A stretch of DNA of 64,000 bases, taken from positions 1,054,001 through 1,118,000 of the forward strand of contig JAEZSO010000002.1 in assembly GCA_023421795.1 (NCBI GenBank). Direction: 5' to 3'. The position numbers and the translations under genes are program-made. The stretch comes from Cyanobacteria bacterium OH_PDB_230 (GTDB lineage: Bacteria > Cyanobacteriota > Vampirovibrionia > Gastranaerophilales > Gastranaerophilaceae). Positions within the stretch are counted from its first letter, which is position 1. Every line of letters starts with the position of its first letter. Below the pieces are notes generated by a model. It ran no database searches. It was given only the letters and a program-made list of their open reading frames with translations, and had not been told where the DNA came from. Below, piece after piece: positions 8,067 to 22,100 of this stretch.

Positions 8067-9938
8067 CTAGAATGGTGATGCGATTAGATCGAAGTGGACT
8101 CTCGCGGGGGATTCTTGATAGATGTCTCTGTTCATCAATGGTACTCCGACGTAGACTCTTGCTGTCAAATATTTGGAAATAGCCACCCTTAAACCTGCGC
8201 CAACACTTGCTAAAAAATTAAGGTTTTTTGTCTGTTCTTCGTAAGGGTGAATGGCTCCCCCATCAGCAAATACAGCAAGTTTTATACTGTCTCTTAATGC
8301 AAATTTAGCTCCTTTTTTATTGAAAGGAACATTTATTTCTTTAGGAAGAAAGATGATAGGTAATAGCACTTCAACGCTTGTGAAATATGAAGAAGCAGCC
8401 ATAAGTAAACTTTCCGTATATCCTCTTACGCTTGAGATACCCCCTATTTGGTATTGTTCAATATAAGATACATTACTAGGAGAATATTGACCGCCAGCTC
8501 TAACTGTAGCAATTATGTCTTTTGGCAAATAGTGAATATAATATGAGTCGGCGTTTAATTTTGTAAAATAATTTCTATTGGAGCTCATTAAATCTCCGAC
8601 TATACCGTTAGTTGAATATAATGAACTGTATAACATACTTTTTTTAAATCTGTATTGACCGCCTAAACCTACTGCTATATTGTAATCATCATATTTTGAG
8701 TATACATAGTCTGAAATTGCTGATGACGAAAATTTCATATTGGTTGAGGTGTTCAAGTTTAGAGTAAGACGTTCTGTAGTTTTTAATGGATGTGTAATAT
8801 ATGCGCTGAAAACATTTGTTTTTGATGTAATATCGAAATCCCTGTATTGACCGCTTGAAATGTCGTTTTTTCCATAAATGTAAGAAACGCCTAACCTTGT
8901 TCCTTCAAGATTTATCGGAATATTATAGTCAAAATATGGAGAGACAGAAGAGCGAGCCATATTTACCGCTGCTGTTAAACGATCCTGAAAACCGAACAAT
9001 GAGTCTGTATTGAGCAATATTCCGCTTCTCAATAAGCCTGTAGTATCTCTTCCGAAGCTATCATATGAAGCCGATAAGTGATAAGGGAATTGTTCTTCTG
9101 CTGATAAGGTAACATCTGTTGTTCCGTATTTTTCGCCAGGTTTAAGTTTTGCGGATAATCTGCTTCCTTTTGCGTTTCTGTTAAACTTTTCTAAATCACT
9201 TTCTAAAGTTCTTAAATCTAATATTTCTCCTTCTTTCTGAGAATATTGAGATTTTAAAAACCATTTCCTGTTATATTTGTTGCCTTCTATGTTTATTGAA
9301 GCAATTTTGGCTTCTACGAGTTCAATCTTCAAGACACCGCCTTCTAAATTTTGAACAGGTAAAAAAGCCTGAGCGGTAATAATATTTCTCTTTTGATATT
9401 GAAGATTGATTAAATCTATTAAGTTGTTTATGTCTTCACTTGTTAGTTCTTTTTCTTCCGCCAGCTTTTTAAAATAATTTAGCTCAACATCAGAAAATAT
9501 TTTGGATTCGGTTATTGATACTTGTTTTATATATATACTTGGTGCCTCAGCTACTACCCTTGCAGGAAGTTTTATATTGCTTAAGTCATCCTGTGGAGAA
9601 TCTTTTAATTCTTTAGGACTTGTCTCATTACGGCCTTTTAAATTTTGATAATATTGCCTGGTTCTTTCTATGTCTCCTCCAGGGATAATACCCGGAGAAA
9701 TATTTGGTGTTAAGAGTTTTTCATTTGTTGTAGATGAATTATTGGATGAGGTATTTTCGGATTTTTGTTTTTGCTTTTCTATTTTTGAATATTTTTTTTC
9801 TTTTGTTTTATTAATAGCCGGGACGTCATTTTTTGCAGTCTCATTTTGCGCTTCTTCTAATGCTTGACAGTTATTTGATAAGAAGAAGATTACGCAAGTG
9901 ATGCAAAATATTGATTTTACGAAATCTACAATTTTCAT
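8067..9938 (-). CDS. Two-partner secretion outer-membrane pore (TpsB, FhaC/ShlB family)
   Basis: 623 residues. Signal peptide at 1-26 (cleavage after NCQA), then a long charged linker. POTRA domains lie at about 135-210 (IYIKQVSITESKIFSD, GGVLKIELVEAKI) and 212-285. A 16-stranded Omp85-type barrel follows from about 287, ending in the C-terminal Phe expected for BAM-inserted barrels. The loop-6 motif VRGY is at 504-507. The family exports a cognate TpsA protein across the outer membrane; the obvious partner is the 6095-residue gene starting 182 bp away. The pair is divergent, whereas most tps pairs are co-directional. Confidence 0.93.
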   Translation of the reverse strand: MKIVDFVKSIFCITCVIFFLSNNCQALEEAQNETAKNDVPAINKTKEKKYSKIEKQKQKSENTSSNNSSTTNEKLLTPNISPGIIPGGDIERTRQYYQNLKGRNETSPKELKDSPQDDLSNIKLPARVVAEAPSIYIKQVSITESKIFSDVELNYFKKLAEEKELTSEDINNLIDLINLQYQKRNIITAQAFLPVQNLEGGVLKIELVEAKIASINIEGNKYNRKWFLKSQYSQKEGEILDLRTLESDLEKFNRNAKGSRLSAKLKPGEKYGTTDVTLSAEEQFPYHLSASYDSFGRDTTGLLRSGILLNTDSLFGFQDRLTAAVNMARSSVSPYFDYNIPINLEGTRLGVSYIYGKNDISSGQYRDFDITSKTNVFSAYITHPLKTTERLTLNLNTSTNMKFSSSAISDYVYSKYDDYNIAVGLGGQYRFKKSMLYSSLYSTNGIVGDLMSSNRNYFTKLNADSYYIHYLPKDIIATVRAGGQYSPSNVSYIEQYQIGGISSVRGYTESLLMAASSYFTSVEVLLPIIFLPKEINVPFNKKGAKFALRDSIKLAVFADGGAIHPYEEQTKNLNFLASVGAGLRVAISKYLTARVYVGVPLMNRDIYQESPARVHFDLIASPF

Positions 9939-10067
9939 TCCACGCCTCTGCCGATAATTTTATAAGGAAATGAAATTAATGTCCATTTGTGTATAAATAA
10001 AAATTCTATTTGCTTAAAATAACTTAATTATTACTGTAGTATTTAAGACTGGATATCCAATTTATAT

Positions 10068-10073
10068 TATAAT
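10068..10073 (+). promoter_or_regulatory. Candidate -10 element for the giant TpsA gene
   Basis: A perfect TATAAT at 10068-10073 lies 47 bases before the ATG, in the 182-bp gap between the divergent tps genes. No good -35 hexamer is seen at the right distance (AAGACT at 17 bp). The ribosome-binding site AAGGTGAAGG precedes the ATG. Confidence 0.35.
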
Positions 10074-10120
10074 CGTTCCAAGGGTCGGATTATTTCTCCA
10101 AATAAGGTGAAGGTATAGAT

Positions 10121-13100
10121 ATGAATGGAATACAGAAAAAGATAGTGTCCGTATTTCTATCTGTGTGTTTTTTGTTTCTTGATACTGCAGCTCTAGCTGC
10201 TCAAATTGTCGTTTCAAACACTTACAAAACAGAGACTACAGTTACTCCAGATAATTCAATATATAAAATACAAACAAAAACAACAACAGGTTCAGGTACC
10301 ATTGGTATAAACTCTTTTGATAAATTCAATGTTTATTCTGGTGATACTGTTAACTTCGACTTGATTGGAAGTCAAAACAAGCTTGTGAACCTGATCTACG
10401 ACAATTCACCATCACAGATTAATGGGATTATTAATTCATACAAAAACGGTGTAATCGGCGGAGATATGTTATTCGCCAATTCTAACGGTTTTTTAATAGG
10501 TTCAGGCGGTGTTTTTAATGTTGGTTCTTTGACTCTTATGACACCGACGCAAGATTCAATGAAAAGCCTTTTTAACGGGGGAATCTTCTCCGGTGGCGAA
10601 CTAAATCACGATAAATTCAGCAGTTTAATATCTTTTTCAATGAATGGCAATGATTATTTAGTCAATGGAGCTCAAGAAAATAAAATAGCAATAAATCCTT
10701 CGGGGATAATTACAATTGACGGTGTTATTAATTCAGGCGGCGGAATTGACTTAATCGCAGGTAATAAAATCGACATAAATTCTACCGCACAGCTCAATGC
10801 GAATCAAAAATTTACAATTAGTGGTGACACAGTTACCCATTCAGATAAAGTTAATCCTGACATAACATCTATAGTTAATAACAAAAGAACTATGGCAATG
10901 TCTGATGGAAAAGGTATTGTGATTGTCGCGACAAATTCCGGTGCAAATAAGGATTATATGTCCGCTATTGTTAACTTGGACGGCAAAATTAACGCAAACG
11001 GAAATGACGTAGTAGTTGCATCTGAGGTTCATAAAGCTTCTAATTCCGGAACAGACGGTGCTTATGTTTATGCAAAAAGCGCAGCTGATATATCAGGAAG
11101 GGATGTCACTTTAAAAGCTCAATCTAAAATAACAGATTTTGACCAAAATTTGTTAAATTTAGATGACGATTACGGAGCTAAAGTTCCGATTGTAGGAGAT
11201 ATTGCCGATGCTCTGGGTGATGTTGCAAACTACATCGCAGGATACGTAGTCCACGATGCAAAAATTAATTCAAAAGTCGAAGTCCAGTCAGGCGCAAAGA
11301 TAGATGCTTCAAGGAATTTGAATATTAATTCTGTAGTAGATGCTGATTTAAAGGCGTCTACAACGTCTATTGGTTTGGCGCTTAATGTAGTAGATTTGTC
11401 TTCAAACTCTGAAAGTATAGTAAAATCAGGATCAATTTTAAAATCCAAAAATTTAACTGTTTCAGCTGATAATGACGTTAATTTGACTGTAGAAACAAAA
11501 GTAACAAATCTTTCTGATAATTATATAAATAATAACGTCGGCAATGGAGTAGTAACAGTCGCTATTGAAAAAATAAAGACCAATGCAGAAATAGAAAAAA
11601 ATGCGAATCTAACTGGTGTTACCAACAATTTAACCGTAAATGCCGCGACATCAAATACTTATAAAGAAGTATCCAAAAATTCAGCCTTGCCTCTCGTTGA
11701 TAAAAGCCATGGGGAATTAGGAATAGGAATTTCTGTAAATTACATTGATACTCAAAATACAGCAACCTTAAACTCCAACGCCTCTGTATCAGGTGATGTT
11801 AATGTAGCGGCTGATATTTCACAGCAAATAAACAAGCAAGTTAATATTTCTGCAACCGGAGCTTCAGGATTAGGTGAAAAAATCGGTAAAGGTATCTTGT
11901 CCGGTGTGTTGAAAAGCGATTTGTTCAAGCCAGCTTTAGCTAAAGCTACCACAAAATCAAACACCAATATATCAAATACAGAAATAGCAGGTGCCGTTGG
12001 TGTTTCTTTGGTTAATGCTTCTTCCGTCGCTAAGATAGGCGATGCAGCTGAAAATATCAAACCGACGATAAAAGCTAAAAACGTTAGCGTATCTTCTACA
12101 ATGTATGATGCAAAGAGCAATCTTGATGTAGAAGCAATGTCAGAAAAAGAAGCGAAAACTATAGCCGGCGCGATAGGTGTAAACTACAAAAATATTTCAT
12201 CAGACTCTACCGTAAATGCAAATATTACGGTTGATAACAGCTATATCAAAAACTCTTCTGACTTCGGCGAAAGATTATCAAGCAAGGATGTTTTAACACC
12301 TTCTTATACAAAATATTATGCCTGGAAAGTCAATTTTGAAGGTAAAGAGATGACTTTATACACAACGTCAGCCAGCCCTTCTGAAGGCGACGTTTTGTAC
12401 ACAAACATATCAAAAACAGATGCTTTTGTTCCTTCCAACTTTAATTACTATGTTTCCTCTTTAGATTCCGCAAATAACAAAATCAGCTTAAATAGAGCTG
12501 CTTTAAACGTCTTTGCTGATACAAAAATTACTCATCCTCTATCTTATATAGATATTATAAAAAGTATTTCATCTAGCACCCCGGACTTTTTTAGCAATGC
12601 AACTTGGTCTGAAGCCTGGGATAATGTCAAGGATAAATGGAACAGCGCAGACAGCGCCGATCCTACAACATATTTAAATTATTTAACCGCCCTTTCAGGT
12701 CTTTCTTCGTTAACGGATACTCAATTTATTGACGACATTTCTAATACGATATCTTTAGCGTCAAATACCAACAATTTCGGTATTTATGATTTCTTTAACA
12801 CATACGTCCAAGCTGCTTCAAATTCCGTTTCAGATACATTAGATTCAGGTACTATAAATAATCAAAAGGCTTTAAGCGGAGCAATAGGTGTTTCAGCTTT
12901 CACTCAAAGTGCAAATGCGGCTATCAAAGATGGTTCTGTTATTACAATGAATACCTCTAAAGATGCAGGATCGGTCAATGTATTGGCTAATTCAACCAGT
13001 GAAGTCTGGACAGCCGCTACATTATTGAATCCGCTAAATTACAAAAATTTTGCAATAGGTTCAACTTCAGGTGGTTTAGGAGTCGGCGGCACTGTTGCTG

Positions 13101-16100
13101 TGGGGTATTCTGACTCTTCCGCAACGGCAACAATCGGAAATGTTAGCATTCTGAAAGGTAGCAGCTTTAATGGCGCTTCCGATGTAAAAGTAATTTCTAA
13201 AACTGACGGCAGCTTCCTTAACCTTTCTGCAGGCAGTTCAACAGGCGATAAAACAGGTGTCTCAGGGTCAATAAACATCGGATATGTTAACGGCTTAACA
13301 AAAGCAGGCATTGAAAAAGATGCAGTCATATACAGCAGCGACAAAGTTCTGGTTAAAGCATTAAAAGATATATTGAATATGAATATATTCTTTGCTTTTG
13401 CAAAAGCATCAAACAAGGATGATTCAAATTCAACCGCTGTAGGCTTCGGTATCTCAGGTTTAATCGTTCAAGATGTAGTAGATGCATATATAAATGGAAC
13501 AATAACAACATCTGATGTCGAACTGTTAGCCAAGTATGATCAAACTGCAGTAAATGCAGGTTTAAATATGGCTGTCCAGACACAAGGAAAAGCAACTTCC
13601 CAAACCGATTCAAATCAAGCCTTCCAAAAAAGTGTAGATGAACATTCTGAAACTGATTTAGGCTTTATAGGGGCGCTGCTTTCTCAAGATTGGGATGCCC
13701 AAACATTAAACTCTGTGTGGGACGCTCAAAATGCTCAAGTTGCAGAATCAGGCGCATCATCGTCTTTGAATTCCGCAAAGGATGCAACAAGCAAGTTAAG
13801 TTCTTCTAAATCCGGAGCAGGCGGTATTACCGTTTCTTGGCTGGATAGCGACGTAAAATCTCATATTGGTGGAACCATAAATGCTGTTAATGATGTTTCT
13901 GTAGAAGCTAAAAACAATGTACAACTTTATGATACATATGTAGCTCTTGCAACCGGAGGAAAAACAGGTGCAGGCGCATCTGTAATGTTAGATGTTTTAC
14001 AAAACAACGTAAGTGCATATATAGATAAAAATGCAACAGTGAATGCAGGTAAAAATTTATCAATACTAGCGGATTCAGATTATAAACTAATAGCCGCTTC
14101 TGCAGGAGTCGCTTCAGGTAAAGATTCAACAGGTGCAGGCAACCTTGCTGTAACTGTACAATTAAACGACATACAAGCATATATTGACGAAGGCGTAAAG
14201 GTTAACGAAACTCAAAATGCTGCTCAAACCGTATCGGTTAAAGCAGATAACAAAACGTCTACTGTTAAAGTGGCAGGAGCGGTTGCTGTTCAAAAAGGAA
14301 CTCCTACGCAAGCTACTCAAAATGCAGTTGGAGGAACAATAAATGCAAATATCGTTAAAAATAAAGTAAAAGCATATATTGCCGGAACAAGCACCAATAG
14401 AACAAAGGTAAATGCAGGAAAAGAAGTTTCTGTTATTGCTGCAAACGCTGATAACTTTATTGGAGTGGATGTCGCAGGGGCTGTTGCTACAGGCTCCAGT
14501 TCATCAAGTTTCGCTGGAATTTTGTCTGTAAGCTACTTAGCAGATGATGTTGAAGCTTATATCAAGTATGCAGATGTAAATAAAGGGCAAGAATTATCCA
14601 ACGCGGATTCAGAACAAAAACTAACGGTTAGAGCAGATAATAAATACAATGAAATAATCGTTGAAGGTACAGGTTCTGTAGGAAAATCGAAAAGTGCCGG
14701 TGCGACTTTAAGAACTGGAATTATCGCAAATACAGTAAATTCATACATTGACAACTCTTATGTGGAATTTAGAGGAGATTCTGAATTAAAAAATTCAGAA
14801 GAAATAAAACAGATTTCTATTGCAGCCACAGGCTCTGTTGCGACAGGTTCGGCCGGATCAAGCCTTGCCGGAGTTATAAACGGTATATTTTCTTTCTCTG
14901 ATCAGGAAAACTATATTACTGACTCATATTTAACAACAAACAAGTTAACTATGGACACTGACAAAAACATGTTAAATATTGGAGTTACAGGAGCAATTTC
15001 TGTCAACACAAATGGGGCGGCTGTAGGTGAATCTCTTTATATTGTCGGGATAGGGCATAATGTAAAAACTTATATCGAAGACTCAGATATAATCTCTGTT
15101 AACGATGTTACGATGACGACAGATTTTGACCAGAACTATGTTGGAGTGACTTTTGGCGGAGGCGTTTCAACTTCTAATGGGGTGGCGGCTTCCGGCGCAT
15201 ATACAGCATTGGTCAATAACGGAAACATTGATACTCATATTTCTTCAAGCAGTGGCAGAAAGTCTGTAAAATCAACAAAAGGCAAAGTCGCATTGAAATC
15301 GAACACAAATATTTCAGATGTTAACGTTGTCGGTCAGGTTTCTGTATCTTCCACTAAAAATGGTGTTGGAGCAGCCGTTCTCACATCTGTAAATAACTCT
15401 GATGTTAAATCATATATTGAAGATACCAACATCTATGCTAAAAACGGCATAGAGATTGAAGCGAAAGCAAGTGAGAACCATTACAATATCGCGGCAGGAT
15501 TTGCAGGAGGAAATGGAGCTTCATTTGAGGGTTCTGTTTCTACTTTAGTATATTCTCAAGATGTTGATGCATACATCAAAAATTCAGATATATATACGGA
15601 TGGCGGTATTTCTATATACAGCGAAGACAAGCTTAAAACGGTTCCTGTTACAGGTGCTATCGGTGTTTCTACAGCAGGCGCTGGCATTGGAGGAGCGATA
15701 TTTACAGCTGTTATAACTGGCGAAACACAAGCTTTGGCCGAAAATACAGATGTTTACACTTATACTGACGGTTTAACTTCTCCGATTGGCGACTTTATGG
15801 TTAAAGCTATACAATCCGATGATATACAAGGAGCGACGGTTGCAGGTGCAGCTTCAGGATCGAGCTTAGCTGCCTCTGGTTCTGTTACTACAATTGTTAT
15901 TGATAAAAATGTTACAGCAGAAGCGAAAGATGTTACTAATCAATCATCCAAATTTTCAGCTATAACAGTTAATGCAGAAGGTGCTACCAAGTTCGGGCAA
16001 GGAACAGGAGCTATTTCGGGCTCAAGCTCAAATGCATTTGGTGGGGCTGTCTCAACGCTGGTCATAAATAAAAACATCAATTCAAAAATAACAGATTCAA

Positions 16101-19100
16101 ATATGAGCACTTCTGGTGCTTTAACAAATAAAGCCTTTGCTGATACCTGGATTTCATCTAGCTTGTTGGCAGGTGCTGCATCAAGTAATACGGCTTTAAA
16201 TGGTGCAATCGCCACTCAGGTTTTAAACATTGATACAAATGCCAAAATTGAAGGCTCTTCGCTAACTGTTTTGGGAACGACAAGTAATACTGCAGATAGT
16301 ACTGTATGGAATAACATGAATATTGTATCTGTTTCCGCATCAGGTTCTACGGCTCTTGGAGGAGCTGTTTATACTCTGGTTGATGATACTGACACAACTG
16401 CTGATATTATAAATTCTAATATATATAAGACAGAAGAACTCCAAAATACAGCAAATGTTGATTCAGACTATATTATTGCAATGGTTGGAGGCTCTGCTTC
16501 AGGAACAGTGGCAGCATCAGGTGCTGTAAGTACTGTTGTCCTTAATTCAACATCGAATGCCAATGTCTCGGGTACTTCATCTATCGGACAAAGCTCTGAT
16601 AGAGTGGGAGCTATCAATAATAAAGCAACAAACGATTCAAATGTAACTGTAGGAATGGGACAAGCTTCAGGTTCAGGAGAAGTTGCAGTAGGTGGTACGG
16701 TTTCAACTCTAGTCAGTAATAAAAAAGCCCAAGCGGGGATTGATTCAGCAGATATTTATTCTGACGGTACAATAACACTTGAAGCTAAAAATATTGATAA
16801 TATAAGAGCGATTACCATAAATGCAGGAGGCTCTGGTTCGGTTGCTGTCCAAGGAACTGTTAATACAATTGTTTCAAACAATACGACCGACGCATTTGTT
16901 TCTAATTCTGAAATCGATACAACGGTCGCAAATAATGTAGATAATACTTCTGGCCTTGTTATAACAGCGAGCGATGACACAATCCTATCAGGGATTGCTG
17001 GTTCTGTTTCAGGTTCAGGATATGCTGCTGTTGGGGCATCAATATTTACAGGTGTTATAGATAATGATATTTCAGCCTATATCTTAAATTCTGATGTTAA
17101 AGCTTCAGATTCAAATGTTTTAGTTTCAGCTGTGGCAAATGAAACTTTGGGCTCTTTAAGTAACCCTATAGTTGTTGTGGCTGCAGCGGGTGCAATTGCT
17201 GGTGTATCTGGTTCTGTTAATACTTTAGTCTTGTCTTCTTCTGCAGATTCATATATTTCGGGCAAAAAGGCTAATGGTATAACTGCCGGTAAAAACGTTT
17301 CAGTTTCGACTGACGGAAAAACTAATTCATTCGTAACGGCAGGAACCTTGGGGGTTGGTGCTGCTGGAGTTGGAGCTACGGTAAATACTTTTGTCGTAGG
17401 TAAAAAATTGACATCCAAAATAAAATCAGGCGCAAAAATCGCTGCTTTAAACGGAACTACATCGGTTAAGACAAATTCTGTCGATGCAATCAAATCCTAT
17501 GAGGTTGCAGGAGCAGCTGGCGGTAGTGGCGTAGGAGGGGTTGTCTCTACAAATGTTATACAAAATAAGCTTGTTTCAGCTGTTGAAGATTCTGCCACTT
17601 CTGTAAATACAAAAGATTTGGTTTTAAATTCAAAAGCAAATTCTACATATTCTGATACTACAGGTTCTTTAGGCATAGGTGGAACCGTAGGGGTTGGTCT
17701 GTCTGTTCAAACTAATGTCGTTTCTTCAGATGTTCAGTCATATATCAAAGATGCGAATGTCAATAGTGCTAATTCGATTTCGGTTAACGCGGACAGTTCG
17801 CAAACAATGGATTATGTTGTTGTATCAGGAGCTTTAGGTGGAACAGGTTCAGGTGCAGGTGCTGTATCTACAAATGTAATAAACAATAATGTTAACGCCT
17901 ATATTTCAGGTAATGTTTCAAGTTCTGGAGATGTTAAAGTTGAGGCAAAAGATTCAACAAAGTTCAATAAAGTAGTAGGCGGAGTCCTTTCTGTTGGCGC
18001 AAGTGCAGGAGTAGGTGCTACAATTGTTACTAACGTGGTTTCAAGTACTGTAAATGCTTATGTAGGGGGTAATTTAACCGCAAACGATTTAACAATCAAT
18101 GCAAGTACAGCACAAAATTTTGACAATATATATGTAGTTGGTTTCTCAGGCGGCTCGGTTGCTGTTTCAGGATCGGTTTTGGTCAATATAATTGATACGA
18201 CAGTTAATGCTTATACGGAAAATGGCTCTACAATAACGGCTAATGATATAGATTTGACTGCAAGTGCTGATACTGATATTGATGCATTGGTGGGTTCTGC
18301 TTCTGCTGGCATGGTTTCTGTTGGGGCTTCTGTTGAAGTGAACTCAATTACAAACACGGTTACAGCTAATACAGGAAATTACAATACAATTAACGCAAAC
18401 AGTCTTGACGTGAATGCAACATCAAACGTTGATATCGGTTATTCGGACAATAAACAAGTTGTTTACGCAGGTGGTGCAGGAGTCGTGTCTGCCGCGGGTG
18501 CTGTTGTCGTAAATAATGTAAATGACGCTGTATATGCTTTCATTGGTGGAAAAGGGGATGGTTTAGTTAATTCTTCAATCACTACTGATGGAAATATAAA
18601 CGTAAAAGCTAGCCAAAATACAAATATATACCAATCGATAGGTTCTGCAACTCTATCTGGAGTCGGTATTGGAGCCTCTATCGCTGTAAACACCATAAAA
18701 AATACAGTAAATTCATATATAGATAATAATACTAATATTAATACAGACGGCAATCTTCTTTTAGACGCAAAAAGTAAGGAAGTTGTACAAGGAAGAGCTC
18801 TTGCTGTTTCAGGTGGCGCATTAGCTTTATCAGGAGGCTTGATTTACACAACAATCGGTCAAACAATAGCAAGTGCCAATTCAGAAGATAGTACAACAAA
18901 TTCTAATGTAAATAAGGCGATAAACCAAGGTAATACGGCTTTAGATAAGGCTCAAGATTACAGAAACCAGTCACAGAGTAAATACACAAATAATGTTAAT
19001 AATACATATTCAGGTAAGGGGTATAGCTTAAACTCTAAGAAAGCTGAAGCTCAATCTACAGTTCAAACCGCTTTAAATAATGGTTTGAATGCAAAAGTAA

Positions 19101-22100
19101 AATCAAATTCGGCTTCAAGACTGGCTTCTTCATATACAGATGGAACTTATGCTTCAACTACTGCATCTGACAGTACATCAGATACTGATATATCAAATAT
19201 TTTACCTGCATCTTACAATAAGATTGCGACAGATACTTCAGCAAGAAAAGGTGCAACTTCAGCTTTTATAGGAAACAACGTCACGATTGATAAAAAAGCG
19301 TCAGGTGTTAAAAAAGTAACTGTTAACGCAAAAAATGAAAGTGACGTAGACATAAATATCATTGGTGGAGCAGGAGGCTATGTCGGAGTCGGGATTGCCG
19401 CTGGTGTTGTCAACAATTACACAACCACAGAGGCTTATGTCGGCAGCGGAACAAATATATATTCACTTGGCGATATAAACCTTAATTCATCTTCTGATGA
19501 CGATATAAACATTCATTCAGTAGCTGCAACAGGTGGCATTATTTCAGGCTCAGGAGCCGTCGCAATAGCAAATTCTCAAAAAAACACAAAATCATATATT
19601 AACGATTCTACACTATTATCAAGCGGTGCAGGAATTAATATTTTAACTGATGCTTACTCTCTAACAAGAGCTTTAACAGATGCTTATGCTATAGGTGGGG
19701 GCGTGGTTGGAGTTTCTTTGGCATATGCTTATTCTCAAGGTGAAAATACCGTTACCTTAGGGAAAGATGTTACTTTAGAAAGTGCAAATGACATTAACAT
19801 CAAGACAGATTCAAAAATGAATGCTGATGCTGATTCTGTTGCTCTTACAGGTTCATTAATAGGTGGAACTGGTGCCTCTGCTGTTGCTAAAGCGGGGCAA
19901 AATGCAAGGATTACTATAGGACAAGATTTATCTGTGGATTCGACAGGCAAATTTGCTGCCTTATCCAAAGCTGAAAACATTGCTACAGCTGATACGAACG
20001 GAAGAGCTTACGGCGGGATTTCAGTTGGCGTAACCACAACCACTGCAGAGGTTTCAAATAAATCAGATAATGCTAAAACAGGCGTATTAATAGCAAGCAG
20101 TACGAAGGCTATAAAAGCCAAAGGTTTTGGTATCGGTTCAAATATGAAAAATACAGTTAAAGGAGCCACAAAAGCAGGTTCCGGTGCTGCAATCAGCGGT
20201 CTTGATTCAACTGTAACTTCAAGCATAAAATCTGATAACAGCTCCAGTATAGCCGCAGCCACAATTGATTCTTCCGGTGGACAGTATGCGGTGACTTCTT
20301 CATCTTCCAATTACTTTGCTTCTTCCAACAATTCATCAGCGTATGGTGCCATCGCTTCCACTGTTGGCCGAATATACAATAACATTAATTCTTCGGTTAA
20401 TGCATCAAGTTCTGCAAACATCGAAGGTTCCTCGTCTATTGCCGTAACCGCAAATAATATAATAGAAAAATCTTCAACCAGTTCAAACGATCTGGTAGGT
20501 GGTGCTGGTGGTATTGCAGGAAAAGGTTCTGCTGTTTTAATCGATACAATAATTGCTGCAACAACTGCCACTTTGGCAGGTCAAAAGGCATTAAGCGCCG
20601 GCAATGTTTATACAACAGCAAATACAAGAGTCTTTGATGTTGAAAAAGTTGATGTAACAGGTTATGGAGCATTGGCAGCATCTGACGGTGTGGCTGAAGT
20701 GAACCTGACTTTGTCAAACATTGCCACTATTTTAAATCTGGATATTGATGTAGATGGAAATGCCTATTATTCCGCCACGTCAGATGTAGATATATATACA
20801 AAATCCAATGTTGAAGCTTATGGTGCAATGCCGGTTGCTGATGGAGAAAGTAATGCAATAATTAAGGCTATAAATAATAAAGTTATATTTGGGTCGGGTT
20901 CAAAATCCACGACTCTGTTAGATACTTTTATATCAGCCGTAACTTATGCGGATTTAAAAGCATCTATGTATGCGTATTCAAAAGGTTTATTATGGAATGT
21001 TGGCAGCTCAAGCGCAAGCGCTAAAAATCAGGATACAAATAACGTTGTTTCGATAGATGAAGGTGCCGCTGTAAATTCTTTTGGCGCGATTAACGTAAGT
21101 TCTTTAGCTTTCCATGGGGCTAATGCCAACAGAACGGCAAAAACAGTAGGCTATGCTTTATTCGGTATCCCTATTACAATAACATCACACTCAAGGGCTG
21201 ACGCAGAAGAAGATGTCTATTCCGCGATTGAATTAAATGGTTCTCTTACAAGCGGGCTTGGTTCTCAAAGACAATTAACCATCGACAATGAAAATAATTC
21301 TGATGGTTATACCACTTCAGGTAATATTGATATTGCAGGAAAAATTAAGTTAGGAGAGATTTCTTCTTCTGATGTAACAAGTATTTGTGATGATTTAACA
21401 AATCAATATAATTCAAGTAAATCTGCAATTCAGTCAGATATAGATACATACACGACACAAATTAAGAGACATGAGGAAACTATAAACTCTAATGGTAATG
21501 CATTAACGACAGCTGCAACATCAGCTAATTCGACGTTAAGTGCAGCAAAAGATTATGTCAGCGAATTAAGTGCCGCGGATGATAGCTGTCCTGAGTTGGA
21601 TTTGGATACAGATGCCTTATCATCGAATTATAATTCGTACAGCGCTATTTTAGCCAGCAGCGAATCAACAGAAGCTACAAAACTAGAAGCGATAAAAAAT
21701 GCACATGATTCCGCTTCTTCTCTTGCTACTACTTTATCAGATGCATCCACAAAAGTTGATTCTCTTAAATCCGTTGCCAATCAAGCCAAAGGGCAGGCTG
21801 AAGAAAACCAAACCAGAGCATATGCTGATATGACTAATTATAAGGCGCAGAGAGACACTTATACAGAAGGTTCTTCTGATTATAATTACTATAACGGATT
21901 GTATCAACAGGCAAGTACAGATTACAATAACTATTCCTCTGAGATTAGTACTTTAAACACAACTATTTCAAATTATACAGCTCAGATTTCTAATCTTAAT
22001 AATTTAAAAGATAAGCAAATAGAGTTAGTCTCTAATTATCAAACTACTATTGCTAAATATTCAGACGCTTCTGTAGCGTACAGAAATGCTTCTGCATCAA

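Noticed and set aside
17077..17493. 138-residue minus-strand frame inside the exoprotein repeats
   Set aside because: A shadow of the Gly/Ala/Ser repeats on the other strand.
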